Source: Actinomycetes bacterium (GTDB taxonomy: Bacteria; Actinomycetota; Actinomycetes; DATJPE01). From it: a stretch of DNA of 35,505 bases. Below are positions 24,647 to 34,280 of the stretch, piece by piece (within the stretch, counting starts at the first letter, position 1; each line of letters opens with the position of its first letter). Below the pieces are notes generated by a model, which saw only the letters and a program-made list of their open reading frames with translations, searched no databases and was not told the DNA's origin. The stretch is from assembly GCA_035506535.1 (NCBI GenBank), contig DATJPE010000033.1, forward strand, positions 1 through 35,505. The letters run 5' to 3'. The translations under genes were made by a program, and so were the position numbers.

Positions 24647-25335
24647 GACTGACCATCGTCGGCTGCTCGGGATCGGTGCCTTCCCCCGACTCGGCCGGGT
24701 CCTGCTACCTCGTCGAGCACGACGGCTTCGTCGCCTTGCTCGACCTCGGACACGGCGCGTTCGGCCCACTGCAGCGCTACGTCGACCCGGGGCTGGTCGA
24801 CGCGGTCCTGCTCAGCCACCTGCACGCCGACCACTGGACCGACTTCCATGCGATGGAGGTGTGGCGCCACCACGGACCCGGCGACGCCACCCGCGCCCTC
24901 ACCGTCCTCGCGCCGGCATCCGGCGACGTGGCCGACGCCACCGCATGGGCGCCGAGCCAGCGGGTCGGCCCGTTCGTGGTCACCTCGGCGCGGGTCGCGC
25001 ACCCGGTGGAGGCGTACGCCATCCGGCTGGAGGCGGGCGGGCACGCGCTGACCTACACCGGCGACACCGGCCCCTGCGACTCGCTGGTCGAACTCGCTCG
25101 CGGAAGCGACGTGCTGCTCTCGGAGGCCTCCTTCGTCGACGGACGCGACAACCCGCCCGACCTGCACCTGACCGGACGCGAGGCCGGGGAGGCCGCGACG
25201 GCCGCCGGCGTCGGGCGGCTGGTGCTGACGCACGTACCGCCGTGGGAGTCCTGGGAGCTCGCCGCGAAGCAGGCCGAGCAGACCTACTCCGGGCCGATCG
25301 AGATCGCCCGCCCCGGCCTGGTCATCGAGGTGTGA
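24643..25335 (+). CDS. MBL-fold hydrolase, probable cAMP phosphodiesterase of the Rv1339 type
   Basis: The 230-residue metallo-beta-lactamase-fold protein has the metal motif HLHADH (H59, H61, D63, H64). It also has the later ligands in [10 protein letters not shown] (Asp) and VLTHVPPW (His), and resembles RNase Z-like proteins without the tRNA-binding arm. Its place between murI and rph is that of M. tuberculosis Rv1339, described as an atypical class II cyclic-nucleotide phosphodiesterase that lowers cAMP. Function is inferred from fold and position. Its ATG overlaps the murI stop. A probable adenylate cyclase gene lies 1.4 kb downstream. Confidence 0.8.
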   Translation: MRLTIVGCSGSVPSPDSAGSCYLVEHDGFVALLDLGHGAFGPLQRYVDPGLVDAVLLSHLHADHWTDFHAMEVWRHHGPGDATRALTVLAPASGDVADATAWAPSQRVGPFVVTSARVAHPVEAYAIRLEAGGHALTYTGDTGPCDSLVELARGSDVLLSEASFVDGRDNPPDLHLTGREAGEAATAAGVGRLVLTHVPPWESWELAAKQAEQTYSGPIEIARPGLVIEV

Positions 25336-25346
25336 GGCCGGCGGCA

Positions 25347-25352
25347 TAGGGT
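25347..25352 (+). promoter_or_regulatory. -10 candidate (TAGGGT) for a leaderless rph transcript
   Basis: TAGGGT lies in the 25-bp gap after the MBL gene, followed by eight bases and the rph GTG at 25361. It suggests an internal promoter within the murI-rdgB run. Confidence 0.5.
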
Positions 25353-25360
25353 CAGGCGCC

Positions 25361-26107
25361 GTGACCTCCCTGGAGACCGCTGCGCCACGCATCGACGGTC
25401 GCGGACCCACGCAGCTGCGACCGATCCGGCTCACCCGCGGATGGACGGACAACGGCGAGGGCAGCGTCCTCGTGGAGTTCGGGCGGACCCGCGTGCTGTG
25501 CATCGCCTCGTTCACCGCCGGCGTACCGCGCTGGCGCAAGGGCTCCGGCGAGGGGTGGGTCACCGCCGAGTACGCCATGCTGCCCCGCTCGACCAACACC
25601 CGCGGGGACCGCGAGTCGGTGCGCGGGCGCATCGGCGGGCGTACCCATGAGATCTCGCGCCTGGTCGGACGCTCGCTTCGCGCGGTCGTCGACGCGCGCG
25701 CCCTCGGCGAGAACACGGTCGTCCTCGACTGCGACGTGCTGCAGGCCGACGGCGGGACGCGCACCGCGGCGATCACCGGCGCCTACGTCGCTCTCGCAGA
25801 CGCGATCACCTGGGCCAAGGGAGCCGGTCTCGTCGCAGACGGTGCCGCGGCACTGAACGGCTCGGTCGCCGCGGTGTCAGTGGGGATCGTGGACGGCGTA
25901 CCGCTGCTCGACCTCTGCTACGAGGAGGACGTGCGAGCCGAGACGGACATGAACGTGGTGTGCACCGGCGACGGCCGCTTCGTGGAGGTGCAGGGCACGG
26001 CCGAGCGCGAGCCGTTCGACCGCGCGCTGCTCGACTCGCTGCTCGACCTCGCCGCGTCGGGTTGCCGAGACCTCGCCCGCCTACAGACCGAGGCGCTGTC
26101 GGCGTGA
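25361..26107 (+). CDS. rph: Ribonuclease PH
   Basis: The 248-residue enzyme has the RNase PH core: [32 protein letters not shown], the phosphate-binding [20 protein letters not shown], and [20 protein letters not shown]. It trims the 3' ends of tRNA precursors phosphorolytically as a hexameric ring. GTG 25361 is preceded by TAGGGT at leaderless spacing rather than by a ribosome-binding site. The stop overlaps the GTG of rdgB (GTGA), as expected for this conserved pair. Confidence 0.95.
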   Translation: MTSLETAAPRIDGRGPTQLRPIRLTRGWTDNGEGSVLVEFGRTRVLCIASFTAGVPRWRKGSGEGWVTAEYAMLPRSTNTRGDRESVRGRIGGRTHEISRLVGRSLRAVVDARALGENTVVLDCDVLQADGGTRTAAITGAYVALADAITWAKGAGLVADGAAALNGSVAAVSVGIVDGVPLLDLCYEEDVRAETDMNVVCTGDGRFVEVQGTAEREPFDRALLDSLLDLAASGCRDLARLQTEALSA

Positions 26108-26727
26108 GCGCACGGACCACCGTGGTGCTCGCGACGCGCAACCGCCACAAGCTGGAGGAGATGCACCGGATCCTCGTGGAGGCCGGCATCGACGTCGACC
26201 TGGTAACCGTCGCCGACTTCCCCGCCGTCCCCGACGTCGCCGAGACCGGGGCCACCTTCAACGAGAACGCCCTTCTCAAGGCGCGCGCGGTCGCCGAGGC
26301 GACCGGGCTGCCCGCGGTCGCCGATGACTCGGGGCTCTGCGTCGACGCGCTCAACGGCATGCCCGGCGTGCTGTCGGCGCGCTGGTCCGGGCACGAGCGC
26401 GACGACCGGGCCAACCTCGAGCTCGTCCTCGCCCAGCTGGCGGACGTACCGGACGAGCGCCGCACCGCGTCCTTCGTCTGCGCGGCCGCCCTTGCCACGC
26501 CGGACGACACCGTGCAGCACGTCGTGGTCGGGCGGGTGGACGGCCACATCGTCCGCGAGCCCCGCGGCACGGGCGGCTTCGGCTATGACCCGATCTTCGA
26601 GTCCGTGGACCGGCCGGGACGCACCACCGCCGAGCTCAGCCCCGGGGAGAAGGACGGGATCTCCCACCGGGGCAGAGCGCTGCGGGCGTTGGCGCCGTAC
26701 CTGCGCGACCTCGTCGTCCCCGACTGA
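26104..26727 (+). CDS. rdgB: RdgB/HAM1-type non-canonical purine NTP pyrophosphatase
   Basis: The 207-residue protein has [14 protein letters not shown] at the start, [43 protein letters not shown]-type segments, and a [12 protein letters not shown] then [10 protein letters not shown] end. All are marks of the ITPase family that removes dITP and XTP from the nucleotide pool. GTG 26104 overlaps the rph stop by four bases, so the two are translationally coupled. The next gene starts 37 bp later on the same strand. Confidence 0.95.
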   Translation: MSARTTVVLATRNRHKLEEMHRILVEAGIDVDLVTVADFPAVPDVAETGATFNENALLKARAVAEATGLPAVADDSGLCVDALNGMPGVLSARWSGHERDDRANLELVLAQLADVPDERRTASFVCAAALATPDDTVQHVVVGRVDGHIVREPRGTGGFGYDPIFESVDRPGRTTAELSPGEKDGISHRGRALRALAPYLRDLVVPD

Positions 26728-26751
26728 GACCACGCGGGTGGCGGACGTCGC

Positions 26752-26757
26752 TATCGT
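26752..26757 (+). promoter_or_regulatory. -10 candidate (TATCGT) for the cyclase gene
   Basis: TATCGT is followed by GCGAGAG (7 nt) and GTG at 26765. It gives a leaderless start that puts the first zinc-ribbon cysteine at residue 3. Two earlier in-frame GTGs at 26738 and 26756 lack this support. Confidence 0.45.
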
Positions 26758-26764
26758 GCGAGAG

Positions 26765-29700
26765 GTGACCTGCTCGCACTGCGCAGCGGAGATCCGGCCT
26801 AGCGACCGGTTCTGCCCGGAGTGCGGCACGCCCGTCGAGCGGCTGCGCTACTGCCCCGAGTGCGGGACCCCCGCTGAACGCGGCCGCTTCTGCGCGAGCT
26901 GCGGGGCCGCGCTGGACGCCGCAGCGGTCGCGGAGCCCGCACGCGCTCAGCCCGTCGCCGAGCGCCGGGTCACCTCCGTCCTCTTCGGCGACCTCGTCGG
27001 CTTCACGCCGCTCAGCGAGACGCGGGACGCGGAGGAGGTGCGCGAGCTGCTGTCGAGCTATTTCTCGGTCTGCCGCACGGTCATCGGCCGCTACGGCGGG
27101 ACCGTCGAGAAGTTCATCGGTGACGCGGTGATGGCCGTGTGGGGGGTGCCCGTGGCGCACGAGGACGACGCGGAACGCTCGGTGCGCGCCGGCCTCGAGC
27201 TCGTCCAGGCCATCGCCGCCCTCGGCGAGGACGAGGGAGCCCCAGGCCTGGCGATGCGGGTTGGCGTGGTGACCGGCGAGGTCGCGGTCACCGTCGGCGC
27301 GACCGGGGAGGGGATGGTCGCGGGCGACGCCGTCAACACCGCCGCACGGGTGCAGGCCGCCGCCGAGGCCGGCAAGGTCTGGGTCGACGACCGGACCCGC
27401 TCGCTCACCTTCGCCGCCATCGCCTACGCCGACGCCGGCGAGCACGCCCTCAAGGGCAAGACCGAGCCGCTGCACCTGTGGCAGGCCAGGGCGGTCGTCG
27501 CGGAGCTGGGCGGGGGCCAGCGGGTCGACGGGCTCGAGGCTCCCCTCACCGGACGCGACCGCGAGCTGCGGCTGCTGAAGGAGCTGTTCCACTCCACGCA
27601 GGAGTCCTCCCGCCCACGGCTGGTCGTCGTCGACGGCGATCCCGGGGTCGGCAAGTCGCGACTGGTGTGGGAGTTCGAGAAGTACGCCGACGGCCTGACC
27701 GCCACCGTGCGCTGGCACCGGGGACGCTGCCTGTCCTACGGGGACGGCGTCGCCTTCTGGGCGCTCGCGGAGGCCGTGCGCACCCGGCTCGGCCTGACCG
27801 AGGCCGACGCCGGCGAGGTCGTGGGACGTCGCCTCGAGGAGGGCCTCGAGCAGTTCGTCCCCCAGCCGGACGAGCGGGACTGGCTGCGGCCCCGCCTGGC
27901 CGCGCTCGTCGGCGCGGGTGCCGGCGGCTTCGCACGCGAGGACCTGTTCGCGGCGTGGACCGCGTTCTTCGAGCGCCTCAGCCAGGGCGGAAACGCCGTC
28001 GTGCTCGTGATCGACGACGCGCAGTACGCCGACGACGGTCTGCTCGACTTCCTCGACCACCTGCTCTCCTCTGCCCGTGCCCCCGTCTTCGTCGTGGCGC
28101 TGGCCCGCCCGGAGCTGCTGGCGCGTCGACCCACGCTCGGAGGGCGGCGCGCCACCGTGCTGCGGCTCGATCCCCTGGACGACGCGGCGATGGCCGCCCT
28201 GGTCGACGGCCTGGTCGTGGGCCTGCCCGCGCCGGCACGAGCGGCCCTCGTCGAGCGGGCCGAGGGCGTCCCGCTGTTCGCCGTCGAGACCGTGCGAGCA
28301 CTCATCGACCGCGACGCCGTGGTGCCGCGCGACGGCCAGTACGTCCCCGCGGACGACGCGTCCTTCGACCTCGGGGCGATCGGCGCCCCCGCGTCGCTGC
28401 AGGCCCTCGTGGCGGCCCGGCTGGACGCGCTCACGCCCGACGAGCGGCGGGTGGTCGCCGACGCCAGCGTGCTCGGCCTGACCTTCACCCGGGAGGGCCT
28501 GGCCGCCCTCGGGTCGGACGCGGTCGACCTCGACGCGGCGCTGGACGCCTTGCAGCGCAAGGAGATCGTGGCCGTCCAGCAGGACAGGTTCTCCGCCGAG
28601 CGAGGGCATTTCCGCTTCGTGCAGTCGGTCGTGCGCCAGGTGGCGTACGGCACTCTGTCCAGGCGCGACCGACGGACCCGCCATCTCGCGGCCGCGGACT
28701 TCCTGACGGCGCAGCCGGACCCCGCCGACGACCTCGCGGTGGTCATCGCCCAGCACCTGCTGGACGCGGTCGACGCGTCGGGGTCGGACGCGGCGGACGT
28801 ACCCGAGCTGCTGAGCCGCGCGTGCGCCCTGCTCGAGCGGGCCGGAGCGCGCGCGAAGGCGCTGGGCTCGCCCGCGGAGGCGCGCCGGCTGTTCGAGGCC
28901 GCGCTGGCCCGTACGTCGGACCCGGCCGACCAGGCCCGCCTGATGCTGGCCGCCGCCGAGGCCGCCCAGGACGCCGGCGACTTCCGGGGCTCGATGGACC
29001 TCGCCCGGCGCTCCATGGAGGGCTTCGACGCCCTGGACCGCCCCTTCGACGCCGGCATCGCGGCCGGGACGTTGTGCCGCTCGATGTCCTTGGTCGTCGG
29101 CGACTTCGCGGGGATCGTGGAGATCGCCGAGCCGCGGTGGCAGGCGTTGTGGGGGGTAGGAGGTGCCGAGCGTGCCCTGTTGCGGCTGGCCGGCTCCCTC
29201 GCCGGCGCGCACTACGAGCTCGGCGGCTTCGACGTGGCCAGGGACTTCGTCCAGCGACGGGTCTTCCTCGCGGAGGCGGTGGGCGAACCCGACCTGCTGG
29301 CGAACGCGCTCATCCAGCTCGGCAGCCTCTACCAGGCCACCGGCGCGCCTGTCACGTCGCGTGCGGTGACCGAGGCCGCGGCCCGGATCGCCCGCGACGG
29401 CCTGCCCGGAACCCTGGCCAACGCGCTGACCAACGTGGGCACGCTACTGATGAGTCGCGACCTGCCGGCCGCGCTTGAGACCTTCAGAGAGTCCCGCGAC
29501 GTCGCGCGCCGGTCGGGGAACGCGGGTCAGCTGGACTACGCGCTGGGCAACTACGCCTCCGCCCTGTGGACCGCAGGCCGGCTCGCCGAGTCGCGCCGCG
29601 TGCTGGACGAGGCGCTGGAGACCTCGACCGTGCCCACGATCACCGTCTACCTGGCGCTGATCGGGACCTGGCTCGCCGACGCGTTCGGCGAACCCCTCCC

Positions 29701-30274
29701 CGACACCGAGAGCATGGACAACTCTGGCAGCGTGTGGGACCTCGCGGCTCTGGGGTGTCTGCGCGTCGCCGCCCTGTCGGCCGCGGGCGAGGTGGCCGCC
29801 GCCGCGGCCCTCACCGAGGAGACCTTGGCCCACGCGCTGACCGCGGGGGGACTCGAGGACGACTTCATGCACTTCTGGCCCCCGCTCGTGCGAGCGGCGC
29901 TGGCGGCGGGTGACGTCGCGCTGGCGGAGCGGCTGCTGGAGCCGGTGACCTCGGCGTCCGGCGGCGTGCTCTCGGCGGCCGTGGGCGCCCACCTGCTCAA
30001 CCTCAAGGGGCTGGTCGCGGCGGCCCGCGGGGACGACCCCGCCGACGTCGAGACCGACCTGCGCGCGGGGCTGGCGGCGCTGGGCGCCTTCGGGGCCGTG
30101 GGCTGGGCCGCCCGCGCGGAGGAGGACCTGGCCCGCTGGCTGGCCGCGCAGGGCCACGAGGCCGAGGCCGCGTCCCGGGTGGAGCGGGCACGGGAGACGT
30201 ACCGGGAGATCGGCGCCCTGGGCTGGCTGGCCCGCCTCGATGCCTGGTCTCTCCCCCTTGTTAGGCGTCCGTAG
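26765..30274 (+). CDS. Class III adenylate cyclase with double zinc ribbon, AAA/NB-type ATPase and TPR-like region
   Basis: The 1169-residue protein has, in order: two zinc ribbons (C3, C6, C17, C20; C30, C33, C43, C46); a class III cyclase domain at about 68-240; an ATPase with Walker A GDPGVGKS at about 291-298 and Walker B VVLVIDDAQ at about 412-420; and a helical TPR-like region to the end. The cyclase looks active. The metal aspartates are in FGDLVGFT (D76) and KFIGDA (D120), the adenine-selecting pair is K116 and D188, and the transition-state residues are N191 and R195. This is the layout of actinobacterial multidomain regulators that make cAMP. It follows rdgB by 37 bp and ends in a strong inverted repeat. 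Start codon is uncertain by up to nine codons. Confidence 0.85.
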   Translation: MTCSHCAAEIRPSDRFCPECGTPVERLRYCPECGTPAERGRFCASCGAALDAAAVAEPARAQPVAERRVTSVLFGDLVGFTPLSETRDAEEVRELLSSYFSVCRTVIGRYGGTVEKFIGDAVMAVWGVPVAHEDDAERSVRAGLELVQAIAALGEDEGAPGLAMRVGVVTGEVAVTVGATGEGMVAGDAVNTAARVQAAAEAGKVWVDDRTRSLTFAAIAYADAGEHALKGKTEPLHLWQARAVVAELGGGQRVDGLEAPLTGRDRELRLLKELFHSTQESSRPRLVVVDGDPGVGKSRLVWEFEKYADGLTATVRWHRGRCLSYGDGVAFWALAEAVRTRLGLTEADAGEVVGRRLEEGLEQFVPQPDERDWLRPRLAALVGAGAGGFAREDLFAAWTAFFERLSQGGNAVVLVIDDAQYADDGLLDFLDHLLSSARAPVFVVALARPELLARRPTLGGRRATVLRLDPLDDAAMAALVDGLVVGLPAPARAALVERAEGVPLFAVETVRALIDRDAVVPRDGQYVPADDASFDLGAIGAPASLQALVAARLDALTPDERRVVADASVLGLTFTREGLAALGSDAVDLDAALDALQRKEIVAVQQDRFSAERGHFRFVQSVVRQVAYGTLSRRDRRTRHLAAADFLTAQPDPADDLAVVIAQHLLDAVDASGSDAADVPELLSRACALLERAGARAKALGSPAEARRLFEAALARTSDPADQARLMLAAAEAAQDAGDFRGSMDLARRSMEGFDALDRPFDAGIAAGTLCRSMSLVVGDFAGIVEIAEPRWQALWGVGGAERALLRLAGSLAGAHYELGGFDVARDFVQRRVFLAEAVGEPDLLANALIQLGSLYQATGAPVTSRAVTEAAARIARDGLPGTLANALTNVGTLLMSRDLPAALETFRESRDVARRSGNAGQLDYALGNYASALWTAGRLAESRRVLDEALETSTVPTITVYLALIGTWLADAFGEPLPDTESMDNSGSVWDLAALGCLRVAALSAAGEVAAAAALTEETLAHALTAGGLEDDFMHFWPPLVRAALAAGDVALAERLLEPVTSASGGVLSAAVGAHLLNLKGLVAAARGDDPADVETDLRAGLAALGAFGAVGWAARAEEDLARWLAAQGHEAEAASRVERARETYREIGALGWLARLDAWSLPLVRRP

Positions 30275-30300
30275 GTCCATCGACCGACCAACGCCTAACA
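30259..30300. terminator. Perfect inverted repeat between convergent cyclase and cysM genes
   Basis: TGTTAGGCGT at 30259-30268 is perfectly inverted as ACGCCTAACA at 30291-30300. Inside lies a smaller stem, GGTC (30274-30277) with GACC (30282-30285). The left arm runs over the last codons of the cyclase gene, whose TAG lies in the loop. It is probably a bidirectional terminator; no T-tract. Confidence 0.6.
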
Positions 30301-30315
30301 GCTCGTGAGCAAGGG

Positions 30316-31263
<948 letters not shown>

Positions 31264-31542
31264 TCAGGCCCCCCCGCCGGCGACGGCGGGGAGGATGGTC
31301 ACGGCGTCCCCGTCGGCGATCGGCGTGGCCAGGCCGCCGAGGAAGCGCACGTCCTCGTCGTTGACGTAGACGTTGACGAACCGGCGCAGCTGGCCACCCT
31401 CGACGATGCGCTCGCGCAGGCCGGCGTAGCGGGAGTCCAGGTCGACGACGAGCTCATCGAGGGTCGTGCCGCTGCCCTCGACGGCCTTCTCGCCGCCGGT
31501 GTAGCTGCGCAGAATCGTCGGGATGCGGACCTCGACGGACAT
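31264..31542 (-). CDS. cysO: CysO, ubiquitin-like sulfur carrier with extended C-terminus
   Basis: The 92-residue beta-grasp protein of the MoaD/ThiS family contains VEVRIPTILRSYTGG, FVNVYVNDEDVRFLGGLATPIADGD and VTILPAVAG. In M. tuberculosis CysO the protein ends with the Gly-Gly that becomes the thiocarboxylate. Here the end is AVAGGGA, so two residues (Gly-Ala) follow the position of the usual Gly-Gly. Activation would need their removal, perhaps by the neighbouring JAMM protease, or the tail reflects change in a run of seven G. A GAGGAG ribosome-binding site precedes the ATG. It is directly upstream of cysM. Confidence 0.9.
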   Translation of the reverse strand: MSVEVRIPTILRSYTGGEKAVEGSGTTLDELVVDLDSRYAGLRERIVEGGQLRRFVNVYVNDEDVRFLGGLATPIADGDAVTILPAVAGGGA

Positions 31543-31603
31543 GGGGCTCCTCGGACTCGTACCGGCTGGGCTCTTACAGCGCGGGACTCGGACAGCTCGG
31601 TGC

Positions 31604-32032
31604 TCAGGGCAACGCGGGGACGACGGCTACTTCTTCCTCGGTGACCACCCCGTCCACGATGCGAAACGAGCGGAACTCGACCGGGCCGTCCCCGGTCGCG
31701 CTCTCCCGCGTGGAGACGACCACGTAGTGCGCCCTGGGCTCAGAGGCGTAGCTCACGTCGGTGCGCGACGGGTAGGCCTCCGTGGCGGTGTGCGAGTGGT
31801 AGACGACCACCGGCTCCTCCTCACGCGCGTCGAGGTCCTTGTACAGCGCCAGCAGGTCCGCCGAGTCGAACTCGTAGAACGTCGGCGATCGGGCCGCGTT
31901 GGCCATCGGGACGAACCGCTCCGGCCGGTCGCTGCCCACCGGGCCGGCCACGATCCCGCAGGCCTCGTCAGGGTGGTCGCGGTGCGCGTGGTCGACGATC
32001 GCGGCGTACGTCGCCTCGTCGATGGTCAGCAC
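31604..32032 (-). CDS. mec: Mec, JAMM/MPN+ metalloprotease that releases cysteine from CysO
   Basis: The 142-residue protein has a complete JAMM site: E23 in DEACGIV, then H79 and H81 (HSH), S89 and D92, fitting HSHx7SxxD exactly. In M. tuberculosis the homologue Rv1334 (Mec+) cleaves CysO-cysteine to free cysteine and regenerate CysO. It lies 61 bp upstream of cysO on the same strand. GTG 32032 is seven bases after TACCCT, so it likely has its own leaderless promoter in addition to any read-through from the DUF2017 gene. Confidence 0.9.
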   Translation of the reverse strand: MLTIDEATYAAIVDHAHRDHPDEACGIVAGPVGSDRPERFVPMANAARSPTFYEFDSADLLALYKDLDAREEEPVVVYHSHTATEAYPSRTDVSYASEPRAHYVVVSTRESATGDGPVEFRSFRIVDGVVTEEEVAVVPALP

Positions 32033-32039
32033 CCGCCCA

Positions 32040-32045
32040 AGGGTA
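32040..32045 (-). promoter_or_regulatory. -10 candidate (TACCCT) for mec-cysO-cysM
   Basis: TACCCT on the minus strand, seven bases before the mec GTG at 32032, in the 30-bp gap after the DUF2017 gene. It would drive the cysteine genes separately from clpS. Confidence 0.5.
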
Positions 32046-32062
32046 GGCGAGGCCCGGGGCCC

Positions 32063-32614
32063 CTAACCCAGGGCCTGCAGCAGGCTCCACTGCAGCCCGC
32101 CGAGCCAGTCGTAGATCGCGTGGTGCAGCGGCCGGGGATCCTCGTCGGGCAGCCCCGCCAGCTGGGCCCAGTCGGCCTCGGGGTCCTCGCTGACGTCCAG
32201 GCGCGTCCCGAGGACCAGGCGCAGGTCGTTGAGCGAGGTCAGCCAGGCCTGCGCCTCCTCCTCGCTCAGCGGACGCGCCTTCCCGGGGTGCTCGAGCGTG
32301 GCGAGGACCAGGGCGGCACGGTGCTGCTTGCGCTCCCGCAGCTCCAGCTCGGTGTAGCGGCGGAACTCGGCGGCCGCCTCCTCGTCCTCGCGGTAGGCGT
32401 CGGGCAGCAGGCGGGCGAGCGCCGGGTCCTCGGGGGCCCTGGTCGACGTCCCGATGCCGACCAGCGCGCCGAGCGGGTCCTCCTCGCCAACCTCGTCCGC
32501 CGGCTCGAGCAGCGTCGTGAGCTGGCCGAGCAGGTCGACGAGCAGCGCCGCCTCGCCCGGGTCGACCTTCAGCACGACGGACCCGCGCTTGCGGGCGAAG
32601 GAGGTACCGCCCAC
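32063..32614 (-). CDS. DUF2017 protein (ClpS-adjacent)
   Basis: The 183-residue protein contains KVDPGEAALLVDLLGQLTTLLEP near the start and SLNDLRLVLGTRLDV, IYDWLGGLQWSLLQAL at the end. This is the DUF2017 family, which almost always follows clpS in actinobacteria (M. tuberculosis Rv1332), so a role with the Clp adaptor or in its control is likely but unproven. It is mostly helical and acidic. GTG 32614 lies one base after the clpS TGA, and the earlier open frame overlaps clpS, so the shorter start is chosen. Confidence 0.85.
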   Translation of the reverse strand: MGGTSFARKRGSVVLKVDPGEAALLVDLLGQLTTLLEPADEVGEEDPLGALVGIGTSTRAPEDPALARLLPDAYREDEEAAAEFRRYTELELRERKQHRAALVLATLEHPGKARPLSEEEAQAWLTSLNDLRLVLGTRLDVSEDPEADWAQLAGLPDEDPRPLHHAIYDWLGGLQWSLLQALG

Positions 32615-32615
32615 G

Positions 32616-32939
32616 TCAGTCGTCCTGCTGCAAGGTGGCCCACAACCCGTACCCGTGCATCGCCGCCACGTCGCGCTCCATCTCCTCACGGCGGCCGTTG
32701 CTGACCACGGCGCGGCCCTCGTTGTGGACGGCGAGCATCAGCGTGCGGGCCTTCTCCGCCGAGTAGCCGAAGTAAGTGCGAAAGACGTAGGAGACGTAGT
32801 CCATGAGGTTGATCGGGTCGTTCCAGACGATGGTGACCCAGGGGCGCTCGGGGACGACGACCGACCCGGTGACCGGCTCGTCGAGCTCGGTCGGGGCGGT
32901 CGAGGCCCGGACCGGGACCAGGGCGGTGGAGCACCTCAC
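32616..32939 (-). CDS. clpS: ClpS, adaptor for ClpC/ClpA protease (N-end rule)
   Basis: The 107-residue protein has the ClpS core: [21 protein letters not shown], the second helix [25 protein letters not shown] and a C-terminal [11 protein letters not shown]. The NDP and the MDYVSYVF helix form the pocket that reads N-terminal hydrophobic residues. The first 28 residues are a flexible extension. It delivers substrates to ClpCP in the cytosol. GTG start at 32939; a GACGAT hexamer six bases upstream is a weaker -10. It is divergent from pncB by 48 bp. Confidence 0.9.
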   Translation of the reverse strand: MRCSTALVPVRASTAPTELDEPVTGSVVVPERPWVTIVWNDPINLMDYVSYVFRTYFGYSAEKARTLMLAVHNEGRAVVSNGRREEMERDVAAMHGYGLWATLQQDD

Positions 32940-32973
32940 CCGCCCATCGTCCCAGCCCGCGCTCCCGGCGTTC

Positions 32974-32979
32974 TAGGGT
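32974..32979 (+). promoter_or_regulatory. -10 candidate (TAGGGT) for leaderless pncB
   Basis: TAGGGT is followed by eight bases and GTG at 32988, the same hexamer and spacing as in front of rph. No ribosome-binding site is seen. Confidence 0.55.
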
Positions 32980-32987
32980 CGGTCGCT

Positions 32988-34280
32988 GTGACGGGTACGT
33001 CGACGGCGCTGCTGACCGACCGCTACGAGCTGACCATGCTCGAGGCGGCGCTCGCGTCCGGCACCGCGCACCGACACTGCGTCTTCGAGGCCTTCGCCCG
33101 CACCCTGCCGGCCGGGCGTCGGTACGGCGTCGTCGCCGGCACCGGACGTCTGCTCCAGGCGCTGGCCGACTTCCGTTTCGACGAGCCCACCCTCGTCGCC
33201 CTCGAGCAACAGGGCTTCCACGAGACCCGGGCGCTGGAGCACCTCGCGTCGTGGCGCTTCACCGGGGACATCCGCGGGTACGCGGAGGGCGAGTGCTTCT
33301 TCCCGGACTCCCCGATCCTGCAGGTGGAGGCCAGCTTCGCGGAGGCCGTCGTCCTGGAGACCCTCGTCCTGTCGATCCTCAACCACGACTCCGCCGTGGC
33401 GGCAGCGGCATCACGCATGACCGCCGCGGCGGGGCACCGTCCCTGCATCGAGATGGGCTCGCGGCGCACCCACGAGCGGGCGGCCGTCGCGGCGGCACGG
33501 GCCGCCTACGTCGCGGGCTTCGCCGCCACGTCCAACCTCGCGGCCGGGGCGCAATACGGAATCCCGACCGCCGGGACGGCGGCCCACGCGTTCACCCTGG
33601 TGCACGACGACGAGCGGAGCGCGTTCGCGGCCCAGGTCGCGACCCTGGGCCGGGAGACGACGCTGCTCATCGACACCTTCGACGTCGAGACGGCCGTACG
33701 GACCGCGGTCGAGGTCGCCGGGCCGGAGCTGGGAGCGGTCCGCCTCGACAGCGGCGACCTGGGGGCCACCGCGGTCGAGGTCCGCGAGCTGCTCGACTGC
33801 CTCGGCGCGACCTCGACCCGCATCGTCGTGACGAGCGACCTGGACGAGCACGCCATCGCCTCTCTCGCGGTCGCGCCGGTGGACTCCTACGGCGTGGGGA
33901 CCTCGCTGGTCACCGGCAGCGGCGCGCCCACGGCCGGGCTGGTCTACAAGCTGGTGTCCGTCGACGGGCGACCCGTGGCCAAGCGCTCCACCGGCAAGGA
34001 GGGTCGCGGCGGCCGTGCCTGGGCCGGTCGCGCTCTGCGGGACGGGGTGGCCGTCGCCGAGGTCGTCGGGCGGCACGGCGACCTGCGCCCCGGGCCGACG
34101 CTGCGCCCGCTCCTCGTCGACCTGGTGGTGGGCGGGGAAGCCGTGGGGATGGAACCGCTGGAGGCCGCCCGCGACCGGCACGCCGCATCGCTCGCCGAGC
34201 TGTCGCCGCGTGCCCGCCAGCTGCAGCGGGGCGAGCCGGCCCTGCCGACGGTCGGGTCGATCGAGGAGGTCGAGACGTGA
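32988..34280 (+). CDS. pncB: Nicotinate phosphoribosyltransferase
   Basis: The 430-residue enzyme opens with LLTDRYELTMLEAAL and has the family's GYAEGECFFPDSPILQVE, the phosphate-binding GSRRTHERAAVAAARAAY, GIPTAGTAAHAF and RLDSGDLG. It joins nicotinate to PRPP with ATP to give nicotinate mononucleotide, the entry step of the Preiss-Handler route. GTG 32988 is set by the TAGGGT-N8 arrangement; the open frame upstream runs into clpS. Its TGA overlaps the GTG of pncA, and the two enzymes act in sequence. Confidence 0.95.
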   Translation: MTGTSTALLTDRYELTMLEAALASGTAHRHCVFEAFARTLPAGRRYGVVAGTGRLLQALADFRFDEPTLVALEQQGFHETRALEHLASWRFTGDIRGYAEGECFFPDSPILQVEASFAEAVVLETLVLSILNHDSAVAAAASRMTAAAGHRPCIEMGSRRTHERAAVAAARAAYVAGFAATSNLAAGAQYGIPTAGTAAHAFTLVHDDERSAFAAQVATLGRETTLLIDTFDVETAVRTAVEVAGPELGAVRLDSGDLGATAVEVRELLDCLGATSTRIVVTSDLDEHAIASLAVAPVDSYGVGTSLVTGSGAPTAGLVYKLVSVDGRPVAKRSTGKEGRGGRAWAGRALRDGVAVAEVVGRHGDLRPGPTLRPLLVDLVVGGEAVGMEPLEAARDRHAASLAELSPRARQLQRGEPALPTVGSIEEVET

